Assembly (NCBI GenBank): GCA_009767595.1
Contig: VSDK01001470.1
Coordinates: forward strand, 26,364-90,363
DNA length: 64,000 nt
Direction of reading: 5' to 3'
Origin: Symbiodinium kawagutii
Lineage: Eukaryota; Sar; Dinophyceae; Suessiales; Symbiodiniaceae
In this document: piece after piece, positions 20,600-31,959 of the stretch
Layout: the number at the start of each line of letters is the position of its first letter
Position numbering within the stretch: the first letter of the stretch is position 1
Position numbers and translations under genes: made by a program
The notes under the pieces: model-generated
The model's input: the letters and a program-made list of their open reading frames with translations, nothing else
The model's database searches: none
Told to the model about the DNA's origin: nothing

Positions 20600-22353
20600 C
20601 TGGGAATCATTTTGTATCGGGATATCATTGATGATGGTTGAGAATGGTCAGTGATGGTCACTTTTTAATTAGGCTGTGTGCTTTGGAAACATGCTGACTC
20701 TTGTGCATAGTGCCCAAGCTCTTGCTGCCATTATGTTTATATACGTCAGAGCGTGTGTATTCGATATGTTTGTATCCAAAAGCTGTATAATTAATGATGG
20801 CATTGGCAAAATGTTGAGCATCATCATGGAGCCAATGAGTTTCCGAGACTTTTCTTTCCTCAACCCTTCCTGCAATTGGCTGCAGCATATGGCGGGAGGC
20901 GCGTGAGCCGTGGTCCGGGGGCTCAGAAATGAGAAGTCTTGAACCGCCCTTAGTCGTAGTCTGTAGCTCTGAACTTCCCGTTTGGACTTGCCTATTGGTG
21001 GGTCCAGTTACGAGCTCTGAATTCATCAAAGGTGATAGTGACCATCACCAGCCAGAACAGAAAATTCAATACAAACAACATCCTTTACTAATAACATCTA
21101 ATAACCCAACTTTTGAGTGAGGTCACTGCTGATATGAGCAAAACCACGCAACCAAAGGGTTGATTCAGAACGGGGTCCCTTTCTGGTATATTTGCTGACC
21201 TTCAATATCATTCAGCATTCTCTGGGAGATGAGAATCCCAACATTACCAGAGCATTGCCGGATTTTCACCACTGCTTTTTTGGGGCTTCAACATGCCAAA
21301 ACAGCCGAAGAACTCTTCGGTTCCAAATTGCCAGCTGGTCAGATGCCAGCTCTGGCAAAGACTCTGTGATTGATATAGGCAATGTCCCATGCAAACCCAA
21401 TTCTTCAGTGAATCGAATTGTCTGTTCAAGACGGTGAACACCTTTGCCTAGATATATTTAAGAATATTCTAGACACCTTTGCATTCACTTCTTCATGCTT
21501 TCCATGTCCAAGCAAGCTGTGGTACTGGCCGCTGCAACGTCAGTGAAATTGGAGTGAAGCAACAGCGACAAACGTTTCGGGTTGCAAGCGGGCTGCCTAT
21601 CAAGTGGGTCGACCTCCAAGGCCAGCGGGAACAGTTGTGACATTACCAAATCCTCTAGAAGTCATTCATATGGTTTGGCCGAACCCATGGCAACTTGAAA
21701 TCTCCAAAAACACGAAATGACAGCAAATGACACAGAATCGTCAATCCAGACATTTGGGTATCCAAATCCAACATCCAAAGTCGGAGACATACAGCCTCTT
21801 AAGATCCGTCAAAGAGTCTTAGTCGTAGTTGGGAAGCCAAACAGCAAGGTATTGGTGTTAAACCAACTGGTCGTGGCGATGACCAACTCGAAGACCCGCT
21901 GGAAGGTCTACAAGCACCAGCAGCTGCCCCCTCCAATCAGCGCTTTTGCATTTCTTGCCACTACCCATAGCGTGTAGCACTGGGCACACTTTGGCCCACG
22001 TGTCACTTCGAGGATGGTGCTCGCGACATGGCTACTACTGGCTGATCATCCATAGCTATCTGGTTGATCAGTATATGGATCTGACTTTAACTACTGCAAT
22101 CCAACCGCGACTTCGGCATTGTCTGCAAAGGCATAGCCCGAGCACTAACCAGTCGCCGAATCCATCCATCTCCTAACTCCTACAACTACAACCTAGGGGT
22201 CAAAAATGAGGACCCCTAAGCCATGAGATTCCCAACAAATGTGCATTGTAATTTTGTGTCTAAAGATACACATATTGCATGAATCTATATGAACGTATGT
22301 TTTTAGTAGTTATTTCAAGTTTTCCTGTCCCCACCTTTGACCCCTGCCTTCCA
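20600..22353. other. no gene seen
   Basis: A 123-codon minus frame at 20658-21029 lacks splice context and protein-like composition. AT-balanced, no repeats of note. Confidence 0.45.
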
Positions 22354-22605
22354 TCATCGTTTCTTCCCCTTCTTCCTTTGTCTCAGGGGTGCCGCCCTGG
22401 TATCTGGTGAGCCATTGAGGCCGCTCGCCACGCTACTGCGACGGCTCTCGGTGGGGGAGGGGTTGGGGGGATCGGCATCGGCTGCATCTGGCGCGCCGCG
22501 GGCGGCAGGCAGCGTGGGAGCCGTTTCCGGCAGCGCAAGGGCAGCGGTGTCCGATTCCTCCGCTGCTGCTTCGGCCACATCTGCTTGCCTGGCAAGGAGA
22601 CTGCC
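22354..22605 (-). CDS. candidate exon, low-complexity linker or C-terminus
   Basis: AACACCAG acceptor, then 83 open codons starting GSLLARQADVAEAAAEESDT, rich in Ala, Pro, Asp and Ser, and ending in a basic tail (RQRKKGKKR) before TGA. It could be a disordered linker left by a GA donor (AAAC|GATGATGG) or a true C-terminal exon. GC content is far above the flanks. Confidence 0.45.
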   Translation of the reverse strand, partial: GSLLARQADVAEAAAEESDTAALALPETAPTLPAARGAPDAADADPPNPSPTESRRSSVASGLNGSPDTRAAPLRQRKKGKKR

Positions 22606-22970
22606 CTGGTGTTTTGGGCTTGGGTAGTTATGAACCATGGGAATTAGCTAATTTCTAAATGAGGTGATCATCCAAGTAGCAGTTCTGTTGGTTGCGGTAA
22701 GCTTGGGTATATCCAAGGCCTAGCCTCCCATTCCAAAAAGGACCCTCATAATTGTCCCAAGACATCGCCGACCCAAAAGGGTGGGATGGGTGGAAAGAAT
22801 TGTCGGAACACCCTGCAACTTGTATATGCACGCTTTTGTTGCTTACTTTACACGCATACTTGTAGATGTGTGACAGTGTCATGTTTGTGTTAATGGCATG
22901 GACTTTTCAGTATCACCAGTTCACATGTGATACATTTTGTCGTTGTTTTTCTTCATGTGCACTGTACACA

Positions 22971-22983
22971 CACACACACACAG
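22971..22983. repeat. short CA run
   Basis: Six and a half CA units. Confidence 0.9.
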
Positions 22984-22989
22984 TCACTT

Positions 22990-24160
22990 GATGTCACTTG
23001 GCAGGATGCGAAATTGCATTGGTACTTCATCTGACGCGCAACGCCGCAACGTGCTGATTTTTTCCATGTGTGCGTCTAGTTGTGGGTCCACACATTGATC
23101 AGAACCTCTGAATTTGGCAATGGAGGTTAGAGACCTATTGTCATCTGTTCTGGAATACATATTGCTTGTCATCAGTAATCACCAGTTTACCACTGATCAT
23201 GCAATTTGTTCGGTACTACAATGCGTAGTACCTACCGTGTCCCCGAGCTGAAACTCCTTTTTTCGGTCACCCTAACCATGTGGCCTGCACATAACGAGCA
23301 AATGGCACAGCTAGTGTTTTCATCTTGCAAATATTTGGACCTCTCATGGTGTTTCTCTCGATTGTCTGATTATCTTTCTCTCTGTCTCTCCTCTGGCAAT
23401 GTTTTGTTCAAGTTGTTCTCTCTTGTTCGGTCTTTATCTTTTTTTGCGTCTCTTTCTTCTGTGTGATAATTCATTTGTGCATGCTACTGTAAAGCTGCTA
23501 AATAGCTCCAGCTACCAAATAGAACACTATCTCTGGTCCGGCCTGAATGTTCTACAAGTATCTGATACTTGCTCGGTAAATGTATTCTTAACATTTCTTA
23601 ACCATCCGTTCACCATCCATCGTTCACCATCCACCGTTCACCATCCATCGTTCACTATCCATCGTTCACTATCCATCGTTCACCATCCACCCTTCCACCC
23701 ACTCATCCATCCATCCATATACGCACTCGGCATTGCTGCATGCACCTAGATGCCACACTGCCAAAGGCCATCAACAGCAACCTGCAACTGCGGATTTCTT
23801 CGGTCCAGTGGAGGGCTTCCAGGACAGGAGTCAAACAGAACAATGGTGAGCACCTTGACCTTCAATTACTCGCTATTGGGAGATCCATATATCAACAACT
23901 ATAGTGGTTGTTGATGAACTATAGGGGATAATAACAATAATTTTTCATGATCAACCTTGGGATTAGCATTTGCAGGTCAGTGCATGCATGTTGGTTGGCC
24001 GGTTTCACCCATGGGAGATCCATATGTCAACAACCCAAGTGTTGACTTTTGCGGGGGGTTGATGGCAAATCACCGGCCATTGATGGTAGAATTGCGGGCT
24101 GCTTTATCAAAAAAGCCGGATCTCCGGTTCCTAAACCATTATCATAGTTGTAGTCATAGT
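22990..24160. other. no gene; CCATCNTTCACTATCC tandem inside
   Basis: 23595-23705 is a tandem of 14-15 bp units like CACCATCCATCGTT, then CCATCCATCC. 23340-23470 is CT/T-rich. Confidence 0.65.
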
Positions 24161-24161
24161 T

Positions 24162-24274
24162 GGCAGTGGGTCAAAACCCTGTACCCCTGGTTCCCCCATC
24201 ATTAACCATCATTTTTCCTCTCGTTTGTTGCTTATTGACCACCATTATTGGTTGGTTAATATTGGCCCATAACC
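24162..24274. mobile_element. family A element
   Basis: GGCAGTGGGTCAAAACCCTG to AATATTGGCCCATAACC with AGTT on both sides (24158-24161, 24275-24278). Confidence 0.88.
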
Positions 24275-24626
24275 AGTTATTGTTTAACCAGCTTTGTCGC
24301 AGTTGTCCAGGTTCCTTAGCATGATTGTTTAGTCGTAGTTGTTGTCCGTTTAACCTGCACCCATCATTCGGCATATTGATCTACCACTGGGTGATCATCC
24401 GATGATAGCCGGTGGTTGGACACAAGTTGGGCCGAGATCATCCTTCCCACCCGAGAAACACGGTTCCTGTCATAGCTTTTGAATATCTCAGCTAGTATAG
24501 AATGCTAATAAATAAATGTACTATGAACATATGTGTATATCTTTATGTGCATAAATACATGTGATGTGTATATTTGTAAGACTACAAGATATGACAACAT
24601 CATATGAAATCACCTGCCAGCCACTA

Positions 24627-24655
24627 TATATATATATAATTATATATATATGTAT
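24627..24655. repeat. TA dinucleotide run
   Basis: Interrupted (TA)n. Confidence 0.9.
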
Positions 24656-24780
24656 CCATGACAAGCCAAGTTGATACATTGTTCTTGTCCACTGGCATCA
24701 TCTATTAATAGTTTCAATCTCACCACTGCCATTGTTGACCCTTGACCATGAGCATGATGACATCACCAAGCACTGGATAT

Positions 24781-24897
24781 GGCTGTGGGTCAAAACCCTT
24801 AGTCCCCCTGGTTCCCCCATCATTTACCATTGTTTTCCCTACTATGGTTGGTGGAAATCCCCCATTGGTTGCTTGGTTAACTGCTTGACCCATAGCC
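24781..24897. mobile_element. family A element, long-arm subtype
   Basis: GGCTGTGGGTCAAAACCC to GGTTAACTGCTTGACCCATAGCC, duplication ATAT (24777-24780, 24898-24901). About 100 bp past the donor of the exon at 24996. Confidence 0.9.
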
Positions 24898-24995
24898 ATA
24901 TCACCAGCCGCAACCTGTGTTGATTATGTCTTGGACTCCACCCTGAGGCAGCTTCACAGTCATCCAGCTTCCACCCATGGCCGCGACGCTCCCAC

Positions 24996-25061
24996 CTTGC
25001 TAGCCGCAAGGGCGAGCACAGCAAACGCACGGCTCGAGACATGCGTCGAGCCAAGTAGGCC
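24996..25061 (-). CDS. candidate exon, helical
   Basis: CGCTCAG acceptor, 22 codons (GLLGSTHVSSRAFAVLALAA then SK), GT donor (AGCAAG|GTGGGAG), phase 0 to 0. Ala/Leu-rich helix like the TPR exons. Another minus frame is also open. Confidence 0.4.
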
Positions 25062-25097
25062 CTGAGCGGTGGCGCAGGGAGTATACCAACAAAGACT

Positions 25098-25194
25098 GGT
25101 TGGTGGTTGAACCACCTATATGAAAAATATTAGTCAACCAACCATTTATTAAAAAAAAACTAGGGAAGATACAAAATGATTAAAAACACCAACC
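25098..25194. mobile_element. family C element
   Basis: GGTTGGTGGTTGAACCACC start with ATGAAAAATATTAGTCAACC, ending AAAACACCAACC. No target duplication seen. Confidence 0.75.
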
Positions 25195-25585
25195 AAAAGA
25201 TCACCACATCATCAATTCAAACATGAGTGATTCATGAGGTTTTGGATAGGGAATTGTTCATCTTTAGTGGTTTAGGATAAGAAATGAGATGAACATTAGG
25301 TTCGCCATAGACTGCGCACCAAGCCATGTTTCAGCCCCCAATTTTTCGATTGCTTCAGCTAGTTGGCGGTGGGATTCCATCACAGGAGCATCAGCCAAAG
25401 AATCACCAATTGCTACAGCTCAGCTTGGTCAGAAACAATGATGGTGTGCGCCCTGTCCTGGCTGTCCATAGTGTACACACTAAAAGTGTTTCAAACTCGT
25501 TTTTCAGCTCAATACTAATCATCAACCACGATTGACCAACCATTATGAACCCTGTTGACCCATCATGAATCAGTGTCACCCATAT

Positions 25586-25684
25586 GGGTGTTTCTCAAAA
25601 TAGGGGTACCCCCAAATCATCCATTTTAAACCATCTATAGTAACCATCCAGCCATTTTTGGGTCCCCTATTCTGAGAAACCACC
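25586..25684. mobile_element. family B element
   Basis: GGGTGTTTCTCAAAATAGGGG to CCCTATTCTGAGAAACCACC with ATAT on both sides (25582-25585, 25685-25688). Confidence 0.9.
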
Positions 25685-25762
25685 ATATTGATTCCTCATC
25701 ATCCACGTTTTCCACCCATCAATCCTTACCCCTCAACCCTAGAACCATAGCCGTTCATCAGC

Positions 25763-25837
25763 GCCCCACGCAGCTTGAGCCCCCAGCAACACTTGGAGCA
25801 GTGGCTTCATGGCCAGGTCCAAAGTGGGTTGGACCAC
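25763..25837 (-). CDS. candidate exon, hydrophobic helix
   Basis: TACTCAG acceptor, VVQPTLDLAMKPLLQVLLGA then QAAWG, closed by a possible GC donor (GGGGC|GCTGATG, three bases earlier or later also possible). Strongly helical. It could be a TPR-gene upstream part or another protein. Confidence 0.45.
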
Positions 25838-25875
25838 CTGAGTACAGAAAAACGTCCCAGAGCATGGCCTTAAAT

Positions 25876-26101
25876 GGCGAACTGGGTCAAGCAGCTAACC
25901 AACCAATGGCTGGTTATTAGCTGATTAGTAATAGGGAATGATAACTAGAAACTATAGGGGATATACCAGCCATATATGGCGAGCTGGGTCAAGCAATTAA
26001 CCAACCAATTTCATGGGGGAGAAGTTCACCAACAAAATAATAAGGGAAACAATGGTTGATGATAGGGGAACCAGGGGTACGGGGTGAACTGACCCACAGC
26101 C
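25876..26101. mobile_element. composite or nested family A element
   Basis: Starts GGCGAACTGGGTCAAGCAG and contains a second full start at 25978 (GGCGAGCTGGGTCAAGC) before the common right end GACCCACAGCC. The outer flanks are AAAT (25872-25875, 26102-26105). Probably one insertion with an internal duplication, or a copy inserted into a copy. Confidence 0.75.
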
Positions 26102-26371
26102 AAATGTGGTTGGCGAAACTTCCGGCCTTTGTAGTAGAACTAACAGCTTCGCACAGGCACCAATGGAGCTGCTTTGAATGTTCAGAACCCGTGCTTCGTG
26201 AGATTGAACAGCACCCACGTAGTGAACCCATTTCTCCACTATAGTAGGTACAAATCAGGTTATAGAGATTCCATCAACACCATAACCAATCAATTTACCC
26301 GAGTTTTCAAACGACTGAAATGCATCGTGTCCTCCGATTCGGGCGCAGTCGCGAACCCCTTGGTATGACTA

Positions 26372-26488
26372 GGCAGTGGGTCAAAACCCTTAGTACCCCT
26401 TGTTCCCCTATAATTAACCATTGTTTTCCCTATGGTTTTGTTGGTTATTATCTTCCCTATTGATTAGTTAATATTGACCCAGCTCGCC
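26372..26488. mobile_element. family A element touching an exon
   Basis: GGCAGTGGGTCAAAACCC to AATATTGACCCAGCTCGCC; flanks ACTA/ACTC match at three of four bases. On the minus strand its first base is the last base of the exon at 26488-26582, and the proposed GC donor lies inside its end repeat. Confidence 0.85.
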
Positions 26489-26582
26489 ACTCAGGTTGAT
26501 GCTCCCCATGGGTCCCCGCACGCGCTTGAGAATGGTCTCCCCGGCGGCCATAAGCAGCGCAAAGACGATGGGCGTGAACAAC
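26488..26582 (-). CDS. candidate exon ending inside a family A end repeat
   Basis: GGCACAG acceptor, 31 codons (LFTPIVFALLMAAGETILKR then VRGPMGSINLS), phase 2 in and 1 out. The donor would be GC: AGTG|GCGAGCTGGG, where GGCGAGCTGGGTCAA is the element end. An alternative frame (VVHAHRLCAAYGRRGDHSQA) also fits a TPR helix. Not assigned to a family. Confidence 0.45.
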
Positions 26583-27189
26583 CTGTGCCATGGATGGGCT
26601 GTTCCCATGCCACGATAAGCACATGACCCACGTTGAATATGGGTGTAAGATAGGCCTAGGGAAGGACAAGGTGCCACTAGTGAGGCCAGTTAGTGGTGAC
26701 TGTGGTAGAAGCCAAGGTCCATGGGCAGTGAATCAACATGAATCAACTTACAACTGCGGGGTACTATTGTGCGGGAGATGCTTGAGCAACTCATACTTCC
26801 TGTTGGGTTTTAAGCATCCCAGCCAGGCTGATTTCCAGATGGTTTTGCACCCACATTGTGATAGCATGATGTGGGAACAGTATGGAGCAGTGACAAAAAC
26901 CTTTACATCATCCCCCTGGTCCTCTCAAAATCACATCAAAATGACATCCTCAAATGATAGACAAACATGCTGTTGGGATGAATGATCCTTGCTAACACCA
27001 ACAGCCCTTGCATTGATAGTCATTCCCGATCCTTGATATTTCCGATCATTCAAATGTTGCATACAATTTGAATCGATGGTGAATTTATCCATGATAATTC
27101 ATCGATCATCAACGAACATGATGTTGATCACCATTTCCCTAATCACTTCCCTATATTTCCCCACATTTCCCTGTCAAGCTGTTGGTATC

Positions 27190-27435
27190 CTATCCATGAT
27201 CCTGGCTGAGATCCACCGATCCACCGCCGTTGCGCCCAAGCCGAGCCGTGCTGCCCAACCACCCGTGCCGCGGCCCCCCCCGGCTCGTCGCCTCAGCACA
27301 GCTCCCAGCACAGGCAGCTGGCAAAGCCAGGTCCAGAGCGTGGCAACGGACCAGAAGGCCAATTTCCTGCTTGCCGTGGCGAGCGACCGGGACAACGAAG
27401 CATGGCGAAGATGGGCCCGAGCGACCAGGTCAAGC
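27190..27435. other. GC-rich coding-like island, frame unclear
   Basis: GC far above the flanks. The plus strand offers QSQVQSVATDQKANFLLAVA; the minus strand offers ATASRKLAFWSVATLWTWLC. Given the strand bias of the window the minus reading is more likely, and one exon is needed here to bring phase 1 (29009) to phase 2 (26582). I could not fix its edges. Confidence 0.35.
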
Positions 27436-27443
27436 ACCCACCA

Positions 27444-27560
27444 ACCCATGGTTGGTTGAACTAACTGCTTAATGGTTAATAGCCTAGGGGATGAGAACTA
27501 AAAATAATAGGGGACAACAGTGGTCAAGCAGTGAGTTCACCAACCAACACACCAGTGGTT
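27444..27560. mobile_element. family A-like fragments
   Basis: GGTCAAGCACCCACCAACCC and GGTCAAGCAGTGAGTTCACC blocks resembling the long-arm subtype, without paired ends. Confidence 0.4.
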
Positions 27561-27692
27561 AACTAGCTGGTTCATGGTTAATAGTAGCTGGTTTAGATGG
27601 TCAGTAGTAGCTGGTTCATGATAATATTGGTTTCCATTGGCAACCAGCGGCAACGATTCCACTGGTAGCAGCCCAGCAGTTGGTTGAGATGT

Positions 27693-27785
27693 GGCGAGCG
27701 ACCGGGTCAAGCAGTGAAAACCAACCAATTTCATGGGGATAATGACCAACAATAATGAGGAAAACCATGGTTAATGATAGGGAAC
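27693..27785. mobile_element. family A element, right end missing
   Basis: GGCGAGCGACCGGGTCAAGCAG and the core AATAATGAGGAAAACCATGG. It stops at GATAGGGAACG, so the right third is lost. Confidence 0.7.
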
Positions 27786-27789
27786 GATT

Positions 27790-28890
27790 ACAACTGGAGT
27801 ATGGTGGGAGATACTTGCAATAATTAGGGACGAACCATGGGGACAAACCATGGGAGAATTGATACTGGTAGAATATCAGAATTGACTGATATATGGTTAA
27901 TACTCGCTATGGTTCATATTTTGTGGGTAAAACCACTTATTATCACTGGTTATAATTCTGCCAATTTCTACAACTGGTCGAATATCAGGAGAATTAACCT
28001 TAGGATAAGCAGTGAAGATCTAGAATAGCAGCAACATATTAGGGACTAAACATGGGGACTAATCCTACGATACCACCTTAGGAATTATTAAGCACTTACC
28101 ATACAAATGATTAGGGAATACTAAGGACTAACAAACTAATTCGTGTCATGATTGGGCTGGTGGTTGGGTTGGCTGATTATATCACCATGGGTGGCAAACA
28201 CGCGTCGGGATTTAACAACTAACAACCATCTGTAGGCTTGGGTTGGGTTGGTTCATCACCGTTAAGAATGTAGCAATCACAGGGGTTCAACGACGACCAT
28301 CATCAACCATTGACATAACTACTAGTTGGCTGGTTGATTTCTTTGTTGCTTAGTTGCTTGGCTGGTTGGTGAACTGGTAGGTTGGAGTTATGGCACCCTC
28401 TGTGACTCTTGGTCAAATGCAGCGAGCCATAAAACACACGGTTGATCATATGACTTTACCATGTGTCAGGATATAAAAGTGGATACCTGTCACAGGAAAT
28501 GCATGGAAATGCTATCACCAATGATAGAATTTGTTGCAAACCATCAAATTACCGGTATCATCATCCGTCATTGATCCGCTTGACAAAGAATGATCCTTCA
28601 TGATCATCATCCATGAGGAAACATTTGCCAGTGGTGCAATGGTGGTCATTGTTTCTGAAAATCAATATTGGTCACCAATCAGCACCAACCGCCTATAAGA
28701 ATATAAGGTTTTCCAAAGAAGATCCACTCTTGTCACCCATTAGCAACGTCGCTAGTCAAACATACTTACACATACCATAACAATATAAACTGTCATATCC
28801 ACTGGTGACGTTGTTAGTCAAACAAAACGCAATCAATAAGAATAACAGTATGAATCCTGGTCACCCACAATGAGCCATCACAACGAACCC
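27790..28890. other. no gene seen; diffuse repeats
   Basis: Repeats such as GGGACTAA(A/T)CATGGGGAC and AATATCAGAATT occur at 27830-28150. No exon. Confidence 0.5.
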
Positions 28891-28897
28891 CATAAAG

Positions 28898-29006
28898 GGC
28901 CAGTCAAAACCCCGTACATTTGGTTCCCCTATCACAACCATTGTTTTCCCTCTTAGTGTTGGTCATTATCCCCCCTTAATTGGTTGGTTAATATTGACCC
29001 ATAGCC
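28898..29006. mobile_element. family A element starting at an intron donor
   Basis: On the minus strand the element begins GGCTATGGGTCAATATTAACC directly after the GT of the donor of exon 29009-29113 (AG|GTGGCTATGGG). The other end is decayed (GGCCAGTCAAAACC); no target duplication. This is the tightest element-splice site contact in the window. Confidence 0.8.
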
Positions 29007-29008
29007 AC

Positions 29009-29113
29009 CTCTGATCCCATACTCCAGCCTGGCCAGCATGCTCTCATGGCCATGCGCCAAGGTATCAGCAGAATCGCAGGCGGCAAAGACCCAAAGCAGC
29101 ATCACCAGAACAC
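29009..29113 (-). CDS. TPR-like exon, upstream block
   Basis: CGCTGAG acceptor, 34 codons (VLVMLLWVFAACDSADTLAH then GHESMLARLEYGIR), GT donor (AGAG|GTGGCT), phase 1 to 1. The phase matches the exon at 30152. Confidence 0.6.
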
Positions 29114-29119
29114 CTCAGC

Positions 29120-30151
29120 GATGAGCATTATGAGCAACAACCAGTTATATAACAAAATCAGCAACCAGCCAACAACTGAGCATTATCAGACATTTGAGTC
29201 AATTACCACTATCAATTGGCCAACATGACTGGTTACCAGGCAATTGAAAATTAATACTTGGCTGGTTGGCCAAAACAAGCATGGGGTAATGAAGACTTGA
29301 GCAACCAATCAACAATGATTCGGACAAAAAAACGCAATCTTATAGCTTCCGAAAGACAATAAGTTACTTTGTTGGGCGTTTGGACACTAGAACACTGAAA
29401 CATATCAACCGTTTGGGATCCTTAATTAAGGAATAAAACACTGAAACAATATAAAAAACACATAGACTCTTGTCACCAAAACGTAAACCCTATTTGGGTG
29501 ACGAAAATCTGACCCATATCATTTGCTGGATCTATTGAACCTTTGCCTGACAATGCAAATTTGTTGACCCAAAGGTCGTTCGCCAGAAATTGGTGTTCCA
29601 GCAAGACTAAACGATGTTATCGAATTCTGCCCTAGTATTTGATCACGGCCATGACCGTCAACCTGAAAACCGGCTGGCTTCTCATCAATAATGATTGGAT
29701 CTGCATCCCATCTGCAAATAATAGAAATGTTGCCATAATTCCAGTTTTTCTCCGGCAAGAGCCCCACATGCCCTGAACTTTCGGTTGTTGCTGAAAATAA
29801 TATCATATTTACGCTATTCAATCAGGTGTGTGCCGCAATCAACAATGGTACCAATGCAGCAAGGTTTTCTGTTTGAGGTCGTGACCAGTACATCATGTGG
29901 AGAGGTACCCCTATTTTGAGAACCACCATGTGGACATTAACAGCGGTGCCTCGCATCCAGTTGAAGTTGTCTGGAAATCATGGACATCGCCAGCCAAAAC
30001 GGGTCAATCTATGTCAATCTTGTACAGCGCATAGGGAAACCGTCATCAACTTTAGGGTATACAGTAGACAATGTAATGGTAGATCCAGCTGTGAAACAAA
30101 CCTCCGATCAATCACCTATTGAGATCTATTGAGCTGGGCACATGTCCGCAC
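29120..30151. other. no gene; family B right-end fragment
   Basis: About 29903-29931 reads GGTACCCCTATTTTGAGAACCACC, a family B right end without a left half. No exon. Confidence 0.5.
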
Positions 30152-30206
30152 GTTCCTGAGCCACGGCACTGTTCGCAATGGCCACGGCCTTGTAAAACGC
30201 GATGAC
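30152..30206 (-). CDS. TPR-like exon, upstream block
   Basis: ACAAAG acceptor, 18 codons (VIAFYKAVAIANSAVAQE) plus C, GT donor (GGAAC|GTGCGG), phase 0 in and 1 out. Agrees with neighbours on both sides. Confidence 0.6.
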
Positions 30207-30446
30207 CTTTGTTGATGTGCAGCGATGATAGTGGTGAATGTTAGTTGTGTATTAGTGCTATGCTCACATCAGTGGTTAATTTTTGGTCTACTTCTGGGCA
30301 TATCATCAGACATTAACTTGAAGTTTTATGTCGTTGCCACATCTTGAGCACACCGGGTGAAGCCGTGGTTTGAATTCCAATGCCAACGTCCCCAGGACAA
30401 ATGAGTCTAGTTGCCGGGATGATCACCTATCTGTTGTTGCACATAC

Positions 30447-30522
30447 CTTGGTTGAGACATGTTCTGATCCATCCCCACACTGCCGGTCAAGGGCCAGGGC
30501 CAGCAAGCCACGGATTTCAATG
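30447..30522 (-). CDS. TPR-like exon, upstream block
   Basis: GGTTTAG acceptor, 25 codons (IEIRGLLALALDRQCGDGSE then HVSTK), GT donor (ACCAAG|GTATGTG), phase 2 in, 0 out. It joins the next exon as HVSTK-VIAFYKAVAI. Confidence 0.65.
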
Positions 30523-30862
30523 CTAAACCGTGCTCAACAACTATAGGAATCCCTATGGGAATCCCCTGATGCTGGCCGCTAAGGGTGGGTTCTGACCATA
30601 TCAAACAGTATGGCTTGCAGCAAAATAATCAAAGCCCAGTGATGCCCAGTGTAGCTATCATGCCTATCCATGCCCACTGTACGACCATGGATGCTCCATT
30701 ACTCGAGATTCAAAGACAAACTATTCAATATTCCAGCGCAAAAATATGAATGCTGAATTCCAGGAACGGATTAACAGCACGATGAAACAAGACATGTAGT
30801 AGCACTACTCCCATAGTAGTAAAGGCAAATCCACTAGTTTATGACCCTCCTATGTCATAGAT

Positions 30863-30968
30863 GTGTTTCTCAATATAGGGGTCCCTCCAAGTCATCCTTT
30901 ATTTACCATTTATAATTAGTCATAAATCATCCATAACTTGTGGGTCCCCCAATTTTTGAGAAACCCCC
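30863..30968. mobile_element. family B element
   Basis: GTGTTTCTCAATATAGGGG to CAATTTTTGAGAAACCCCC; flanks do not match. Confidence 0.75.
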
Positions 30969-31018
30969 ATATGTTTGATGATCAATCCCCAACTATTCAT
31001 GGCTAATCTGGGGATAGC

Positions 31019-31129
31019 TTGGAGCTGGATGTCCCTTTGGATGCGGCTCTCAGCAGGAGACTGCTCTTCAGCTTCCCATGCTCCAAGCACCCGCACGACC
31101 AACGCCAGCAGGATGACGCTAGCAATGCC
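31019..31129 (-). CDS. TPR-like exon, upstream block
   Basis: CCCCTTAG acceptor, 37 codons (GIASVILLALVVRVLGAWEA then EEQSPAESRIQRDIQLQ), phase 0 in. The end is uncertain: a GC donor gives phase 0, while a GA donor inside (GCTGA|GAGCC) would match the next exon. Confidence 0.55.
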
Positions 31130-31720
31130 CTAAGGGGAAGCGGTCCACTGGTTTGGGTCAAGGCAAGCACCCTACGGCACCGTGCCATGTTGTGGAATCT
31201 GTCAGGACTCTGCAATCTACCCTTCAAAATACCATTCAAATCAAGTACACGCATATGAGAATGTATTTATAAGTGATTGGGCGCCAAAAAGGCGTACCAA
31301 GCAATGACTTCAAGGCTTTCTGAACCATCCCGGCTACGCGTCGGTGATATGTGGTGATTGGCGGTGACATGGTGTAGTACATTAGTCCTCACAATGCCAG
31401 AATCTATAAATGTTTGGTAATGTTTGGTTTTTCAGCCACGTAAGCTGAATTGCCAAAGAGTTCAAGTGTGGTAGCTTTGATTTTCACAGACAATTATCGG
31501 CTTTGAAGTAAGATCGAGGAGAGTCAATGACAAATACTGGCTCTATTTTGGATCTTGATTTCTCTTGCTGACAAATTCCAGCCAAACAAACAACCAACCA
31601 CTTTCTTCATTGATGATGCATGTAACATGCATCCATTTGGTTGTTTCACTGGTCTCATCACCTTTTTTTTGGTCTCAATATCTTGAATTTCCCCATACCA
31701 ACCTAACCACCTTGCTAGCT

Positions 31721-31832
31721 GGCTGTGGGTCAAAACCCTGTACCCCCGGTTCCCCATCACTAACCATTGTTTTCTCTATTATTATTGGTAATTATCCCCC
31801 ATTAGTTGGTTAGTTAATATTGGCCCATCGCC
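31721..31832. mobile_element. family A element in an exon-flanking position
   Basis: GGCTGTGGGTCAAAACCC to AATATTGGCCCATCGCC, duplication AGCT (31717-31720, 31833-31836). It starts 37 bp inside the intron after the donor of exon 31870-31938. Confidence 0.9.
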
Positions 31833-31869
31833 AGCTCAGGAGAGCTGTGCATCACTTGAAAAAATGCAC

Positions 31870-31938
31870 GCGCAGGTCCGCAAGTTCCAAGTGGCCGCTG
31901 CCAGCAAACGGCATCTCTGCTGCATCACCGCGCGCAAC
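31870..31938 (-). CDS. TPR-like exon, upstream block
   Basis: GACCCAG acceptor, 23 codons (VARGDAAEMPFAGSGHLELA then DLR), GT donor (CTGCGC|GTGCAT), phase 0 to 0; joins the exon at 31129 as LELADLR-GIASVILLAL. A plus-strand frame is also open. Confidence 0.5.
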
Positions 31939-31959
31939 CTGGGTCCCAAACATGGCAAG

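Noticed and set aside
20658..21029. 123-codon minus-strand frame
   Set aside because: Composition not protein-like, no recognised motif, AT-balanced DNA without exon-like GC rise.
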